From Paenibacillus dendritiformis (GTDB lineage Bacteria; Bacillota; Bacilli; Paenibacillales; Paenibacillaceae): 64,000 bases of DNA. The stretch lies in NCBI RefSeq assembly GCF_021654795.1, contig NZ_AP025344.1:992001-1056000 (forward strand), in the 5' to 3' direction. Below the pieces are notes generated by a model, which was not told the origin of the DNA, did not search any database, and saw only the letters and a list, made by a program, of their open reading frames with translations. The position numbers were made by a program, and so were the translations under genes. Shown here piece by piece: positions 16,467 through 25,824 of the stretch (positions are counted from its first letter, which is position 1; every line of letters starts with the position of its first letter).

Positions 16467-17981
16467 ATGATTGGACAGCAAGCGATTCGCCTGGATATGA
16501 AGCGGATTTCCATCGAGTTCCCCGGGGTGAAGGCGCTGGATAACGTGGATTTTACAACCGACACCGGAACCTCCCATGCTCTTATCGGCGCGAACGGGGC
16601 GGGCAAATCGACGTTGATGAAGGTGTTGTCGGGAGCCTACAACCATTACACGGGAGACATTTTTATCGGCGGCCAAGCGGCGCAGATTCGTTCGCCGAAG
16701 GATGCGAAGGACTTGGGCATCCAGATTGTATATCAGGAAGTGGATACGGCGCTCATCCCTTATTTGACGGTCGGCGAGAACATCATGCTGGATGATACGG
16801 TCAACGACATGGGGAAAAAGCAGTGGATCAACTGGAAGCGGATACACAGCGGCGCGAAGGCGACTCTCGAACGGATGAATGTGAAGGTGCCGACGAAGAA
16901 GCTGGTCAGCGAGCTGACGCTGGCCGAGAAGCAGATGGTTCTGATCGCGCGGGCGATAACGAAGGAATGCCGCTTTCTCATTTTGGACGAGCCGACCGCG
17001 CCGCTCAGCCATGCGGAGACGGAAGAGCTGTTCCGCATCGTGCGGGAGTTGAAAAAGAACAATGTCGGGGTCATCTTCATCTCGCACCGTCTGCCGGAGC
17101 TATTCGACATCTGCGACGACATTACGGTGATGCGGGACGGTCAATTCGTCGTCAAGAAGCGGATTGCGGACACGAATCCGAATGAAATTGTGGAACGGAT
17201 GCTCGGCAAAAAAATGGACGATCAATTTCCGAAGCTTCCGATCGAAATCGGAGACACCAATTTCGAAGTAAAGGGCCTGACGGATGGCGACAAGCTGAAA
17301 AATATCGATTTCTATGTGCGAAAAGGGGAAATCATCGGCCTCGCCGGACTGGTAGGCGCCGGAAAAACCGAGCTGTGCAAGGCCCTGTTCGGCGCGTCCC
17401 GCATTGCGGCGGGCGAGCGTGTGCTGCAGAAGCGGAAGCTTTCCATTCGGAATTGCAATGAGGCCGTGAAGCAGGGAATCGCCCTCGTGCCGGAGGAGCG
17501 GCGCAAGGAAGGCATTCTCGTGCTGGAATCGGTGGCGAACAATCTGTCGGTTGCCAATCTGGCGAGGTTCTGCGCGTACAAGACGTTCCTTCAGTTCGGC
17601 AAGGAGAAGAAGGAGGCGCAGAGGCTGATTCAGGATCTGGGCATCAAGACGCCGAACGAGCTGGCGAAGGTGAAAAACTTGTCGGGCGGAAATCAACAAA
17701 AAGTGGCGATCGGAAAATGGCTGGCGACCGAGGCGGAAGTGTACATTTTCGATGAACCGACCAAAGGCGTCGACGTCGGAGCGAAAAAGGACATCTTCAA
17801 GCTCATTTCGCGGCTTGCGCAGCAGGGGAAGAGCATCATCTACGCCTCCTGCGAGCTGTCGGAGATCATCGGCATCACGGACCGCGTCTACGTGCTCTAT
17901 GATGGCGAGATCGTGAAGGAGCTCCGGACGAGCGCGACCAATGAAGAAGAATTATTGTTCTACTCGACGGGAGGAAAGTAG
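16467..17981 (+). CDS. Sugar ABC transporter ATP-binding protein (two ABC domains)
   Basis: 504 residues, the double-ATPase architecture of RbsA/MglA/LsrA-type importers. The N-terminal cassette has Walker A GANGAGKST (about 46-54), Walker B LILDEPTAPLS and the H-loop ISHRL. The C-terminal cassette has a Walker-A-like GLVGAGKTE, signature LSGGNQQK and FDEPTKGVD. ATG 16467 follows ACAGGAGGTGGAGAG. It powers uptake with the permease that starts 1 bp after its stop. Confidence 0.93.
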   Translation: MIGQQAIRLDMKRISIEFPGVKALDNVDFTTDTGTSHALIGANGAGKSTLMKVLSGAYNHYTGDIFIGGQAAQIRSPKDAKDLGIQIVYQEVDTALIPYLTVGENIMLDDTVNDMGKKQWINWKRIHSGAKATLERMNVKVPTKKLVSELTLAEKQMVLIARAITKECRFLILDEPTAPLSHAETEELFRIVRELKKNNVGVIFISHRLPELFDICDDITVMRDGQFVVKKRIADTNPNEIVERMLGKKMDDQFPKLPIEIGDTNFEVKGLTDGDKLKNIDFYVRKGEIIGLAGLVGAGKTELCKALFGASRIAAGERVLQKRKLSIRNCNEAVKQGIALVPEERRKEGILVLESVANNLSVANLARFCAYKTFLQFGKEKKEAQRLIQDLGIKTPNELAKVKNLSGGNQQKVAIGKWLATEAEVYIFDEPTKGVDVGAKKDIFKLISRLAQQGKSIIYASCELSEIIGITDRVYVLYDGEIVKELRTSATNEEELLFYSTGGK

Positions 17982-17982
17982 C

Positions 17983-18990
17983 ATGAGCATGAGCACAGGG
18001 ACAGGGCAACAGCGTCAAGCGAAGGCGGCCAAGTCTTTCGATTTCTTCGATTTTCTATATAAATACGGCACGATTGTCACGATTCTCATCCTGATTGCCG
18101 TGTTCGGAATCATGTCCGAGAGCTTCCTGATGCCTACGAATATCATCAACATCTTGCGCTCGATCTCCATCGTTACCGTCATTGCGATCGGGATCACGAT
18201 CTCGCTCTCGGTAGGCGGCTTCGACCTGTCGGTCGGTTCCGTGGCGTCGCTGGCCAACGCCGTCGTCATCTCCATGTTCGTCTGGCATTCGCAGAATGCG
18301 TTCGTGGGCATCGTCACGGCGATCGCGGTCTGTCTAATCGCTGGCCTGCTGAACGCGTTCATGATCGTCAAAATGAAAATTCAAGACATGCTCATGACGC
18401 TGGCGATGATGTTCATCATCCAGGGGGCGGCGCTCACGTATACGCGGGGAGCGACCGTATCGCAGAACATGGTCATGCCGGACGGCACGTTCGCCACGGG
18501 GCAGATCAGCGCCTTTTTCTCGAAAATCGGCCAGGTGCCTTGGATTATCATCATAATGCTTGTCGTCGTGGTCCTCGTCCATATTTTCCTGAACTACACG
18601 AAGCATGGCAGGTACATGTATGTCATCGGCGGCAATATGGAGGCGGCCAAGCTGTCAGGCATTCCCGTCAACAAATATCGCGTGCTCGCCTATGTGTTGT
18701 CGGCCGGATTCGCGGCTATCGGCGGCATTATGCTGGCGTCCCGCGTCATGACGGCGGAAGTCAATGCGGGCGCTCCTTATCTCATGGACGCGGTGGCGGC
18801 GGCCTACATTGGGTTCTCCGTCGCGGGCGCCGGCAGACCGAACGCATTCGGCACTTTCGTCGGCGCGGTGCTCATCGGCATTTTGCAGAACGGCCTGGTC
18901 ATGATGTCGGTTCCTTACTACGCGATGGACATCGTGAAAGGAACGGTGCTCGCTTTTGCTCTGGCTTTAACCTATTACAAACAGAAATAA
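17983..18990 (+). CDS. Sugar ABC transporter permease (RbsC/LsrC-like)
   Basis: 335 residues from ATG 17983, 1 bp after the ATPase stop, with GGAGGAAAG upstream. Multi-spanning membrane protein (8-10 segments) of the branched-chain amino acid/ribose permease family. GITISLSVGGFDLSVGSVAS is the family hallmark, and a coupling-type segment AAKLSGIPVNKYRVLAYVLS follows. A cytoplasmic Gln/Lys-rich N-terminus of about 25 residues precedes the first helix. Confidence 0.92.
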   Translation: MSMSTGTGQQRQAKAAKSFDFFDFLYKYGTIVTILILIAVFGIMSESFLMPTNIINILRSISIVTVIAIGITISLSVGGFDLSVGSVASLANAVVISMFVWHSQNAFVGIVTAIAVCLIAGLLNAFMIVKMKIQDMLMTLAMMFIIQGAALTYTRGATVSQNMVMPDGTFATGQISAFFSKIGQVPWIIIIMLVVVVLVHIFLNYTKHGRYMYVIGGNMEAAKLSGIPVNKYRVLAYVLSAGFAAIGGIMLASRVMTAEVNAGAPYLMDAVAAAYIGFSVAGAGRPNAFGTFVGAVLIGILQNGLVMMSVPYYAMDIVKGTVLAFALALTYYKQK

Positions 18991-19011
18991 CGGGTGCAGG
19001 AGGAGATCGAA

Positions 19012-20238
19012 ATGAGCGAATTCAAGACGTATTTCACGATGACCGAAAGCGATGCGATTCAGTATGCCCTCAGCCAGCTTGATTACTTCGATCGGGATGC
19101 CGGGCTGTCCTGCAAGGAAATCGGCGACGGCAATCTCAACTATGTGTTCCGGGTCGTGGACGACAAGACGGGGCGCTCGCTCATCATCAAGCAGGCGGGG
19201 CCGGTCGCCCGCATCTCGGATGAGTTCAAGGTGTCGCCGGACCGGAACCGGATCGAGAGCGATATTTTGCGCATCGAGCATGAACTGGCTCCGGGACTGG
19301 TGCCGCAAGTATACAAGTATGATCCGGTCATGAACTGCTGCGTCATGGAGGACTTGTCCGATCATGAGATCCTTCGCGCCGCCCTGATGAAGCATAAGCA
19401 GTTCCCGCTGTTCGCCGAGCATATCTCGACCTTCCTGGTTAATACGCTGCTGCTGACATCGGATGTCGTCATGAATCATAAAGAAAAGAAGGAGCGGGTG
19501 AAGGAGTTCATCAACCCGGATCTGTGCGGGATAACCGAGGATCTCGTCTATACCGAGCCGTTCTTCGATTGCCCGCGCAATGATGTGTTCCCGCCGCTGC
19601 TCCCGTTCGTGAAGGAATATTTGTGGGAGGATGAAGCGCTGCTCCTGGAGACGGCGAAGCTGAAGTTCGAATTCATGACCAATGCCCAGTCGCTGATTCA
19701 CGGCGATCTGCATACGGGCTCCATCTTCGTGAAGCCGGATTCGACCAAGGTGATCGACCCGGAATTCGCCTTCTACGGCCCGGCCGGCTACGATGTGGGC
19801 AATGTCGTCGCCAACTTGATCTTCGCCTATGTCCATGCGGACAGCGTCATGGAGGACGGCGCCGAGAAGGAGCGGCAAAAAGACTGGCTCCTGTCAACGA
19901 TTCAAGATATGATTGATTTGTTCAAAGCGAAATTTTTGGCGGCGTGGAAGGAATTCGCGACGGATCCATGCGCTTCTTACAAAGGCTTCGATCAGTATTA
20001 CCTGGAGACGATTTTGCGGGATGCGGCAGGGGTTGCCGGGCTGGAGCTGTGCCGGCGGACGCTCGGCCTCGCGCATGTCAAGGACATGACGTCGATTGCG
20101 GACGCGAACGCGAGGGCACGGGCGGAGAAGATGTGCATCGTCATAGGCAAGCGCTTCATTATGGAGCGCCGTCTGATGAAGAACGGGACGGATTTCATGA
20201 AGGTCATTGCGGCCGCTGGCGAAGCGTACAGCAGATAA
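19012..20238 (+). CDS. mtnK: S-methyl-5-thioribose kinase
   Basis: 408 residues, full length for MtnK. It has the aminoglycoside-phosphotransferase-like kinase fold: DGNLNYVFRV near the nucleotide loop, SLIIKQAGP with the ATP-contact Lys, catalytic loop LIHGDLHTGSIF and metal motif VIDPEFAFYGPAGYDVG. It phosphorylates C1 of 5-methylthioribose, and homologues also accept 5-deoxyribose. ATG 19012 is preceded by AGGAGGAGATCGAA. It is 21 bp downstream of the permease and 15 bp upstream of mtnA, in one operon with a dedicated importer, which points to use of an external substrate. No mtnW, mtnC or mtnD genes of the methionine salvage pathway are in the window. Confidence 0.93.
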   Translation: MSEFKTYFTMTESDAIQYALSQLDYFDRDAGLSCKEIGDGNLNYVFRVVDDKTGRSLIIKQAGPVARISDEFKVSPDRNRIESDILRIEHELAPGLVPQVYKYDPVMNCCVMEDLSDHEILRAALMKHKQFPLFAEHISTFLVNTLLLTSDVVMNHKEKKERVKEFINPDLCGITEDLVYTEPFFDCPRNDVFPPLLPFVKEYLWEDEALLLETAKLKFEFMTNAQSLIHGDLHTGSIFVKPDSTKVIDPEFAFYGPAGYDVGNVVANLIFAYVHADSVMEDGAEKERQKDWLLSTIQDMIDLFKAKFLAAWKEFATDPCASYKGFDQYYLETILRDAAGVAGLELCRRTLGLAHVKDMTSIADANARARAEKMCIVIGKRFIMERRLMKNGTDFMKVIAAAGEAYSR

Positions 20239-20253
20239 GGAGGTCATGGGACG

Positions 20254-21342
20254 ATGGGAGACAACGGCATGACAGCGACAATGATTCAATCGGTAACGTT
20301 GGATGACGCGAACGATACGCTGGTCATTCTGGACCAGACGGTGCTGCCGAACGAGAAGGTTTTTCTCAAGCTGAAGGAATTGAAGGATATTTGGGACGCG
20401 ATCTACCATCTGAAGGTGCGCGGCGCGCCGGCGATCGGCATTGCGGCAGGATACGGCCTGTATCTGGGCGTCAAGGCTTCGGTAGCTCCGACGAAGGAAG
20501 AGTTGGCCGAGGATTTCAAGCGGGTCAAGGACTATCTGGCATCCTCCCGTCCGACGGCGGTCAACCTGTTCTGGGCGCTCGATCGGATGGAGGCGCGCTT
20601 CCGGCGGGAGCAGGGCGGAAGCATCGCCGAGATCAAGGAAGCGCTGCGGCAGGAGGCGGAAGCGATCCGGGCCGAGGATGAGCAAGTCTGCGAGCAGATC
20701 GGCCGCCATGCCTTGTCGCTGCTGGAGCCGGGCTGGGGCATCCTGACGCACTGCAACGCGGGGGCGATTGCGACGGCCAAATACGGCACGGCGCTGGCGC
20801 CCATCTATTTGGGAGAGGAGCAGGGATACGGCTTCAAGGTGTATGCCGACGAGACGAGACCGCTGCTGCAGGGCGCGCGGCTGACGGCCTGGGAGCTGCA
20901 GGAAGCGGGCATCGATGTCACGCTTATCTGCGACAACATGTCCTCCATCGTGATGAAGGAAGGCAAGATTCAAGCCGTCCTGGTCGGCTGCGACCGCGTG
21001 GCCGCCAACGGGGATACCGCCAATAAGATCGGCACGTCGGCGGTGGCGATTCTGGCGAAGCATTACGGCATTCCGTTCTATGTGTGCGCGCCGTTGTCCA
21101 CAGTCGACCTGCAGTGCGCGACAGGCGACGACATTCATATCGAGTTGCGTCCGGATGAGGAGATTACGAGCAAGTGGTATGAAAAGCCGATGGCGCCGGC
21201 AGGAGTCAACGTCTATAACCCGTGCTTCGATGTGACGGATCACGAGCATATTACGGCGATCATTACGCAGCACGGCATCGCATACCCGCCGTTCGCCGAC
21301 AGTCTGCCTGCCATGTTCGCGAAGCAAGCATCGGGCAACTAA
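20254..21342 (+). CDS. mtnA: S-methyl-5-thioribose-1-phosphate isomerase
   Basis: 362 residues, typical MtnA length. Motifs seen: [16 protein letters not shown] (about 54-70), active-site Cys in LTHCNAG (Cys167) and catalytic Asp in [17 protein letters not shown] (Asp247). It converts the aldose 1-phosphate made by MtnK to the ribulose 1-phosphate. The class II aldolase at 23390 could then cleave that product. It starts at ATG 20254 after AAGGAGGTCATGGGACG. It is the last gene of the operon; repeat element B follows rather than a clear terminator. Confidence 0.94.
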   Translation: MGDNGMTATMIQSVTLDDANDTLVILDQTVLPNEKVFLKLKELKDIWDAIYHLKVRGAPAIGIAAGYGLYLGVKASVAPTKEELAEDFKRVKDYLASSRPTAVNLFWALDRMEARFRREQGGSIAEIKEALRQEAEAIRAEDEQVCEQIGRHALSLLEPGWGILTHCNAGAIATAKYGTALAPIYLGEEQGYGFKVYADETRPLLQGARLTAWELQEAGIDVTLICDNMSSIVMKEGKIQAVLVGCDRVAANGDTANKIGTSAVAILAKHYGIPFYVCAPLSTVDLQCATGDDIHIELRPDEEITSKWYEKPMAPAGVNVYNPCFDVTDHEHITAIITQHGIAYPPFADSLPAMFAKQASGN

Positions 21343-21419
21343 AACGGAAACGCTCGCATAGAGACTGTACAGATCGAAAAATGGCGGCGCGCAAAGCGGC
21401 GGAAGTTGGATGAAGCAGT

Positions 21420-22048
21420 GAAATGCTGCGTGGATGCAGCAATTTCTGCTCTTTAAGCCGCTATTTGATGAAAGTCCTGCAAAAATCAGGCTGTTGAGAA
21501 AGTCCAAGGAATTTTTTTGCACTTCATTTTTTATGTGGTGGATCTTGCCTCAGTAAAAAATCGGTTTAAAACGCTATGGGTGCCAAGTTTTGAGTAGGAA
21601 AATGGACAATCTCCACCCCTTCGTAAAAACAGGGGTTTTCCAACGGCCAGAAAACGGCACCATTTCCCACAGACACGTCTATCCAGTAGGCGAAATCCGC
21701 AAAACTGTACGATTTCTCCAGATACGCCTATTCGGTCAGCGAAATGCTGCGTAATTACAGCAATTCGATATGGACGACTTTACCAGAAAGGGAATCCTGC
21801 AAAACTGCAGGAATTTCACCCGTTTCGCATCGGCTTGAAGCAAAAGGGCCTAAAATGATGTAGATTTGCAGCAATTCCTTGGGATGTGGATTCATTGAGC
21901 CGAAATTCCTGTAAAATAGCAGCAATTCCTTCGACATGTTCCAGCCGCAGGAGGAGCAATGCTTCCAGGAGGCAATGATGCCAAGTTTTGAGTAGGAAAA
22001 TGGACATCTCCACCCCTTCGTAAAGAACAGGGGTTGTCCAACAGCCTG
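21420..22048. repeat. Non-coding repeat element B with hairpin array and inverted ends
   Basis: CAGGCTGTTGAGAAAG at 21487-21502 and CAACAGCCTG at 22039-22048 match the ends of element A. The interior shows five hairpin cores (starting about 21692, 21741, 21792, 21853 and 21903, spacing 49-60 bp), for example the palindrome CCTGCAAAACTGCAGG. The block TTTTGAGTAGGAAAATGGAC-ATCTCCACCCCTTCGT occurs twice (about 21589 and 21983). Two more cores lie just outside the left end (21420-21490). No gene is credible between 21343 and 22298. Confidence 0.6.
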
Positions 22049-22094
22049 AAAAATACATGATGTTCACCGATTTTTGTCTTTTCTCGATTGGATC

Positions 22095-22242
22095 GTCAGA
22101 AATTGATGCCGTTTTGCAGGATTCCCAGTAACGGAGTACACGTCAAAAAGAAAAGGTGTATTTGTGAGTTTTTCGGGAAGTCGAGTTTTTGAGAAGCAGG
22201 GGGCTGTCTCACTGTAGTGAAATACTACTTGTGGGACGCCCC
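22095..22242. repeat. Second repeat type ending in a GGGCTGTC hairpin
   Basis: GCCGTTTTGCAGGATTCC, GGAGTACACGTC and GAGAAGCAGGGGGCTGTCTC align in order with 52385-52503, where GCAGTTTTGCAGGAATTGC, GGAGTAAACGTC and AAGAAGCGGGGGAAGGGCAGGGCTGTCTC occur. Here the end folds as GGGGGCTGTCTCAC / GTGGGACGCCCCC with an inner GTAGT/ACTAC stem (about 22200-22242). It may also serve as the 3' end of the convergent DeoR transcript. Confidence 0.5.
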
Positions 22243-22297
22243 CTTCTTCTCTGCGTTGGATTCTGTTGGACTCAACGGCATCGCCGCCTGGGCTTCC

Positions 22298-23059
22298 TTA
22301 TACACATTCATGCAGCGAGATATTGCGCGAATCGAGGAACTCGTGCCAATCCTCTCCCAGCTGCTTGTCGGTGACGAGCGTATGGATGCGATCAAGCGGA
22401 CAAATGCTGGCGAAGGAGGTGCGGTCGAACTTCGTGAAGTCCGCGACGAGATAGACCTTGTTCGCGCGCTCGACCGCGAGCCGGCGCACCTCCGCCTGCT
22501 GCTCGTTCGAATCGGTGATGCCGTGCTGCATGCTGACGGAGCGGCATGAGATGAAGGCGAGGTCGAAGAAATAGCTGTTCATATTCAGTTCGGCGTTCCG
22601 CCCGAGCGCGGACATGGAGCTCGAAGAGATGCCTCCCCCAATCATGACGAGATGGACATTGCCGTGATCGAGCAGGGCGTTAGCGATTTTGAGCGAATTG
22701 GTCACGACCGTGATGCGCTTATTCTCCAACTGCTGCGCGATATAGAGCGACGTCGTCGACGCATCCAAGAAGATGGAGTCGCCGTTGGCGATGAATTCCG
22801 CGCACCGCTCGGCCATGCGCTTCTTGCCGTCGACGTGGATATGCTCCCGCAGGTTGACATTCACGTCGTTCTGCACCCCGTCCGGAACATAGGCTCCCCC
22901 GTACGTGCGTATCAGAACGCCCTCGTCCTCCAGCTGCTTCAAGTCGCGGCGGATCGTTTCTTCCGTGACGTTGAACAGGGAAGTGAGCGCGGCGACGGTC
23001 ACGCTCTTCTGCTCCATGATGATTTCTTTGATTTTGGCTTTTCTGGCTACTGGTAACAT
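22298..23059 (-). CDS. DeoR/GlpR-family transcriptional regulator
   Basis: 253 residues, standard for the family. The N-terminal winged helix-turn-helix has VTVAALTSLFNVTEETIRRD and DEGVLIRTYGGA. The C-terminal sugar-phosphate sensor domain has the ISOCOT-like stretch IFLDASTTSLYIAQQL and LVADFTKFDRTSF. Such regulators are usually repressors released by a phosphorylated sugar. It is divergent from the microcompartment operon and lies between that and the transporter/mtnKA operon. The natural inducer would be a MtnK or MtnA product; this is inference. ATG with AGGAGCG upstream. Confidence 0.92.
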   Translation of the reverse strand: MLPVARKAKIKEIIMEQKSVTVAALTSLFNVTEETIRRDLKQLEDEGVLIRTYGGAYVPDGVQNDVNVNLREHIHVDGKKRMAERCAEFIANGDSIFLDASTTSLYIAQQLENKRITVVTNSLKIANALLDHGNVHLVMIGGGISSSSMSALGRNAELNMNSYFFDLAFISCRSVSMQHGITDSNEQQAEVRRLAVERANKVYLVADFTKFDRTSFASICPLDRIHTLVTDKQLGEDWHEFLDSRNISLHECV

Positions 23060-23087
23060 GATCTATTCGCTCCTAAAAACAGACATT

Positions 23088-23131
23088 TTATTGTTTTCCA
23101 TTAAGTATAACATACTTTCCTCCTGATAAAA
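23088..23131 (-). promoter_or_regulatory. Promoter and putative autoregulatory operator of the DeoR gene
   Basis: On the minus strand TTTTAT (23126-23131), 16-bp spacer and TATACT (23104-23109) form a promoter. AAAACAATAA (23088-23097) lies just downstream of the -10, where a bound repressor would block initiation. The same core occurs upstream of both catabolic operons. Confidence 0.45.
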
Positions 23132-23232
23132 GTGCTGTGTTTTATGGGGTGGTTCTCGTTTTCGTGCCGATAAGGACCTGATTCAAGCTAAAAATAGAAT
23201 AAAAAGTAGAAGAATGATGAATTTTGTGTCCA

Positions 23233-23299
23233 GAAAACAAACATAAAACAATAAGAGTCAAAATAAAACATTGACAAACAACGTATGAAGTAGGAAAAT
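23233..23299 (+). promoter_or_regulatory. Promoter and operator region of the microcompartment operon
   Basis: AAAACA (23234-23239), ATAAAACAATAA (23243-23254) and AAATAAAACA (23261-23270) are iterated A-rich operator-like copies running straight into a consensus -35 TTGACA (23271-23276). The -10 is unclear; GAAAAT at 17-bp spacing is the best candidate. The 12-mer is identical to the one upstream of the transporter operon. Confidence 0.5.
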
Positions 23300-23389
23300 A
23301 AATGACATAAAGGATGTGTTCAAAAGCGAACTTTTTGAACAAACCTCAATCAGGCATGCGCTTTCAGGGAATCTACAGGAGGTGACATC

Positions 23390-24202
23390 GTGCTAACCCA
23401 AGCAACACCCTACTATTCTGATTTTGAAGCGAAGAAAATGATCTGTGAAATCGGCCGAAGAATGTACCTCAAAAATTTCGTGGCTGCCAACGACGGGAAC
23501 ATTACGGTAAAAACCGGTCCCAACACGATCTGGGCCACGCCGACAGGAGTAAGCAAAGGGTTCATGACCCCCGACATGCTCGTCAAGCTGGACTTGGACG
23601 GGAAGGTGCTGGCCGGCAGCCGGAAGCCGTCTTCCGAGATTAAGATGCATTTGCGGGTCTATGCGGAGAATCCGGACGTGCGCGCGGTCACGCATGCGCA
23701 TCCGCCGGTGGCGACCTCGTTCGCCATCGCGGGCATCGATCTCGATCAGGCCGTATCCCCGGAGGCGGTCGTCATTCTGGGAACGGTCCCGGTCGCGCCG
23801 TATGCGACGCCGGGGACGCAGGAGGTGCCGGACTCGATCGCTCCGTTCTGCAAGGATTACAATGCGGTGCTCTTGGCCAATCACGGCGCGTTGACCTGGG
23901 GCAAGGACATCATCGAAGCCTATTATCGCCTGGAGTCGCTGGAGCATTACGCGCTGATGCTGATGTACTCCGGCAAAATCATCGAGCAGGCGAATGAGCT
24001 GAATTGCCGTCAAGTGTCCGACCTCATCGAGATTCGCAAGAAGATGGGCATTCACAGCGGAGGGATGCCAGCCTGCAAGCCGGAGGGGGCCGTGAAGCCG
24101 AGCCGCGCGGAAGCGCAGGCGATGAGCGAAGCCGACAAGGAAGACATCATCAGTCAGATTGTCGCCAGAGTTACGGAACAAGTGCTTCAGAAGCTTCAAT
24201 AG
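23390..24202 (+). CDS. Class II aldolase, probable microcompartment signature enzyme
   Basis: 270 residues. Class II (FucA-like) metal-site residues are visible: Glu83 in KPSSEIKMH, His102 and His104 in THAHPP, and His165 in LANHGAL. The core ends near residue 215. A linker (about 218-245) and an amphipathic helix EDIISQIVARVTEQVLQKL follow, the form of a BMC encapsulation peptide. Predicted role: cleave 5-methylthioribulose-1-phosphate or 5-deoxyribulose-1-phosphate to DHAP plus (methylthio)acetaldehyde or acetaldehyde. MtnB dehydratase shares the fold, but it is shorter, lacks such a tail and would not yield an aldehyde for the next gene. GTG 23390 follows AGGAGGTGACATC. First gene of the BMC operon. 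Confidence 0.88.
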   Translation: MLTQATPYYSDFEAKKMICEIGRRMYLKNFVAANDGNITVKTGPNTIWATPTGVSKGFMTPDMLVKLDLDGKVLAGSRKPSSEIKMHLRVYAENPDVRAVTHAHPPVATSFAIAGIDLDQAVSPEAVVILGTVPVAPYATPGTQEVPDSIAPFCKDYNAVLLANHGALTWGKDIIEAYYRLESLEHYALMLMYSGKIIEQANELNCRQVSDLIEIRKKMGIHSGGMPACKPEGAVKPSRAEAQAMSEADKEDIISQIVARVTEQVLQKLQ

Positions 24203-24216
24203 AAGGGGTGAACGAA

Positions 24217-25773
24217 GTGGGCATCAAGCTATCGGAATCGGATATCCAGAGCATTATTCAAGGCGTGCTGAAAAATATCGAGCAGAGCTTGCCGGGCAGA
24301 AAGACTCAACATGCAGAGGCCGGGGTTGGGAATGCCAGGTATGCGAATGTTGGGCATGCAGAGGCCGGGCAGACGCGGCCGGAAGCGGAGGAGACGGGCG
24401 GTTCGACTGCGGATAAGGAGAAGGGAGGCGAACGGGGCGTCTTCGCCGGGGCGGAAGCAGCCATTGATGCGACTTCCGAGGCGCAGGCGGCCTATGTCCG
24501 GCAGTTCAGTCTGCAGGATCGGGAGCGGTTCATCGCCGCCATTCGCCGCGCGACGCTCGAGCAGAAGGACGTGTTGGCGAGCATGACCTGGAAGGAGACG
24601 AAGCTCGGCCGCTATGAGGACAAAATCGCGAAGCTGGAGCTGACCGCCACCAAGACGCCCGGCACCGAAGACTTGATTTCGAAAGCGTTTACAGGCGATG
24701 ACGGACTTACGCTGCTGAAGGAAGGCCCGTTCGGCGTTATCGGCGCCGTGACGCCGGTGACGAATCCGGTCGAGACGGTCATCAACAACGCGATCGGGAT
24801 GCTGGCGGCAGGGAATGCGGTCGTCTTCAATGTGCATCCGTCCTCCAAGGCCTGCTGCGCCTACGCGGTGCAAATGATCAACCGGGCGGTGCAAGAGGCG
24901 GGCGGGCCGGCAAACCTGGTCACGATGGTGAAGGAACCGACCAAGGACACGCTGGATGCGATTGCGCAATCGCCGAAGGTGGACCTGCTCGTAGGAACAG
25001 GCGGCCCCGGATTGGTGAGAGCGCTGCTGCGCTCGGGCAAGAAAGCGATCGGCGCGGGGGCGGGCAATCCTCCCGTCGTCGTGGATGACACCGCCGACAT
25101 CGAGCGGGCCGCCAAAGAAATTATCGCGGGCGCTTCCTTCGAGAACAACATTCTCTGCATTGCGGAGAAGGAGGTGTTCGTCGTGGACAAGGTGGCGGAC
25201 GATCTGCTGTTCCACATGCTGAATCACGGCGCATACCGGCTGGACGACCGCGAGCTCGAACAGGTGATGAGCTTCGCGCTGGAAGCGAACGAGAGCGGGA
25301 CGGCCAGCGGTTGCTCGCTGGACGCGAAGCGCGAGTACCGCACCGCGAAGGAGTGGATTGGGAAGGATGCGGCTTTGTTTTTGGAGAAGATCGGCGTCGT
25401 TCCCGGCAAGGAGGTCAAGCTGCTTATCTGCGAGGTCGACTTCGGCCATCCGTTCGTGCAGCTGGAGCAGATGATGCCGATACTGCCGATCGTGCGCGTG
25501 AGCGATCTGGAGGAGGCGATTCGCCTCGCCGTCCTGGCGGAGCACGGCAATCGGCATACGGCATTGATGCATTCCACGAATGTGGCGAATCTCGCCGCCT
25601 TCGAGCGCGCGATCGGCACGACGATCTTCGTCAAGAACGCCTCGTCGCTCGCGGGTGTCGGTTCCGGCGGAGAAGGCTTCACGACGATGACAATCGCCGG
25701 GCCGACGGGCGAAGGCTTGACATCGGCCCGCACGTTCACGCGGAAGATGCGAAGCGTTCTTGCGGAGCGCTGA
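24217..25773 (+). CDS. CoA-acylating aldehyde dehydrogenase of a microcompartment (PduP/EutE-like)
   Basis: 518 residues from GTG 24217 (AGAAGGGG 8 bases upstream). The N-terminus contains the amphipathic helix SESDIQSIIQGVLKNIEQSL followed by a disordered linker rich in Ala, Gly and Glu (about 25-80), as in encapsulated PduP/EutE enzymes. The catalytic domain has GAVTPVTNPVETVINNAIGM, nucleotide-site residues in GAGNPPVVVD and the nucleophile in ENNILCIAEKE (Cys314). It should oxidise the aldolase-derived aldehyde to acyl-CoA with NAD+. The linker DNA carries a short duplicated CATGCAGAGGCCGGG-type segment, so its length may vary. Confidence 0.92.
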   Translation: MGIKLSESDIQSIIQGVLKNIEQSLPGRKTQHAEAGVGNARYANVGHAEAGQTRPEAEETGGSTADKEKGGERGVFAGAEAAIDATSEAQAAYVRQFSLQDRERFIAAIRRATLEQKDVLASMTWKETKLGRYEDKIAKLELTATKTPGTEDLISKAFTGDDGLTLLKEGPFGVIGAVTPVTNPVETVINNAIGMLAAGNAVVFNVHPSSKACCAYAVQMINRAVQEAGGPANLVTMVKEPTKDTLDAIAQSPKVDLLVGTGGPGLVRALLRSGKKAIGAGAGNPPVVVDDTADIERAAKEIIAGASFENNILCIAEKEVFVVDKVADDLLFHMLNHGAYRLDDRELEQVMSFALEANESGTASGCSLDAKREYRTAKEWIGKDAALFLEKIGVVPGKEVKLLICEVDFGHPFVQLEQMMPILPIVRVSDLEEAIRLAVLAEHGNRHTALMHSTNVANLAAFERAIGTTIFVKNASSLAGVGSGGEGFTTMTIAGPTGEGLTSARTFTRKMRSVLAER

Positions 25774-25824
25774 ACCTGAACATCTGACGTCGGGGATAAT
25801 TCCGGGCAAGAGGGGTAGATGACG

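Noticed and set aside
19894..21522. Long minus-strand frame opposite mtnK and mtnA
   Set aside because: Antisense shadow of two well-supported genes in GC-rich DNA, with Arg/His-rich composition typical of such shadows.
23390..24202. Assignment of the aldolase as MtnB (methylthioribulose-1-phosphate dehydratase)
   Set aside because: MtnB shares the fold, but the protein is longer with a targeting tail. The operon lacks mtnW/mtnC/mtnD, and a dehydratase would not make the aldehyde needed by the next gene. Kept only as an alternative.
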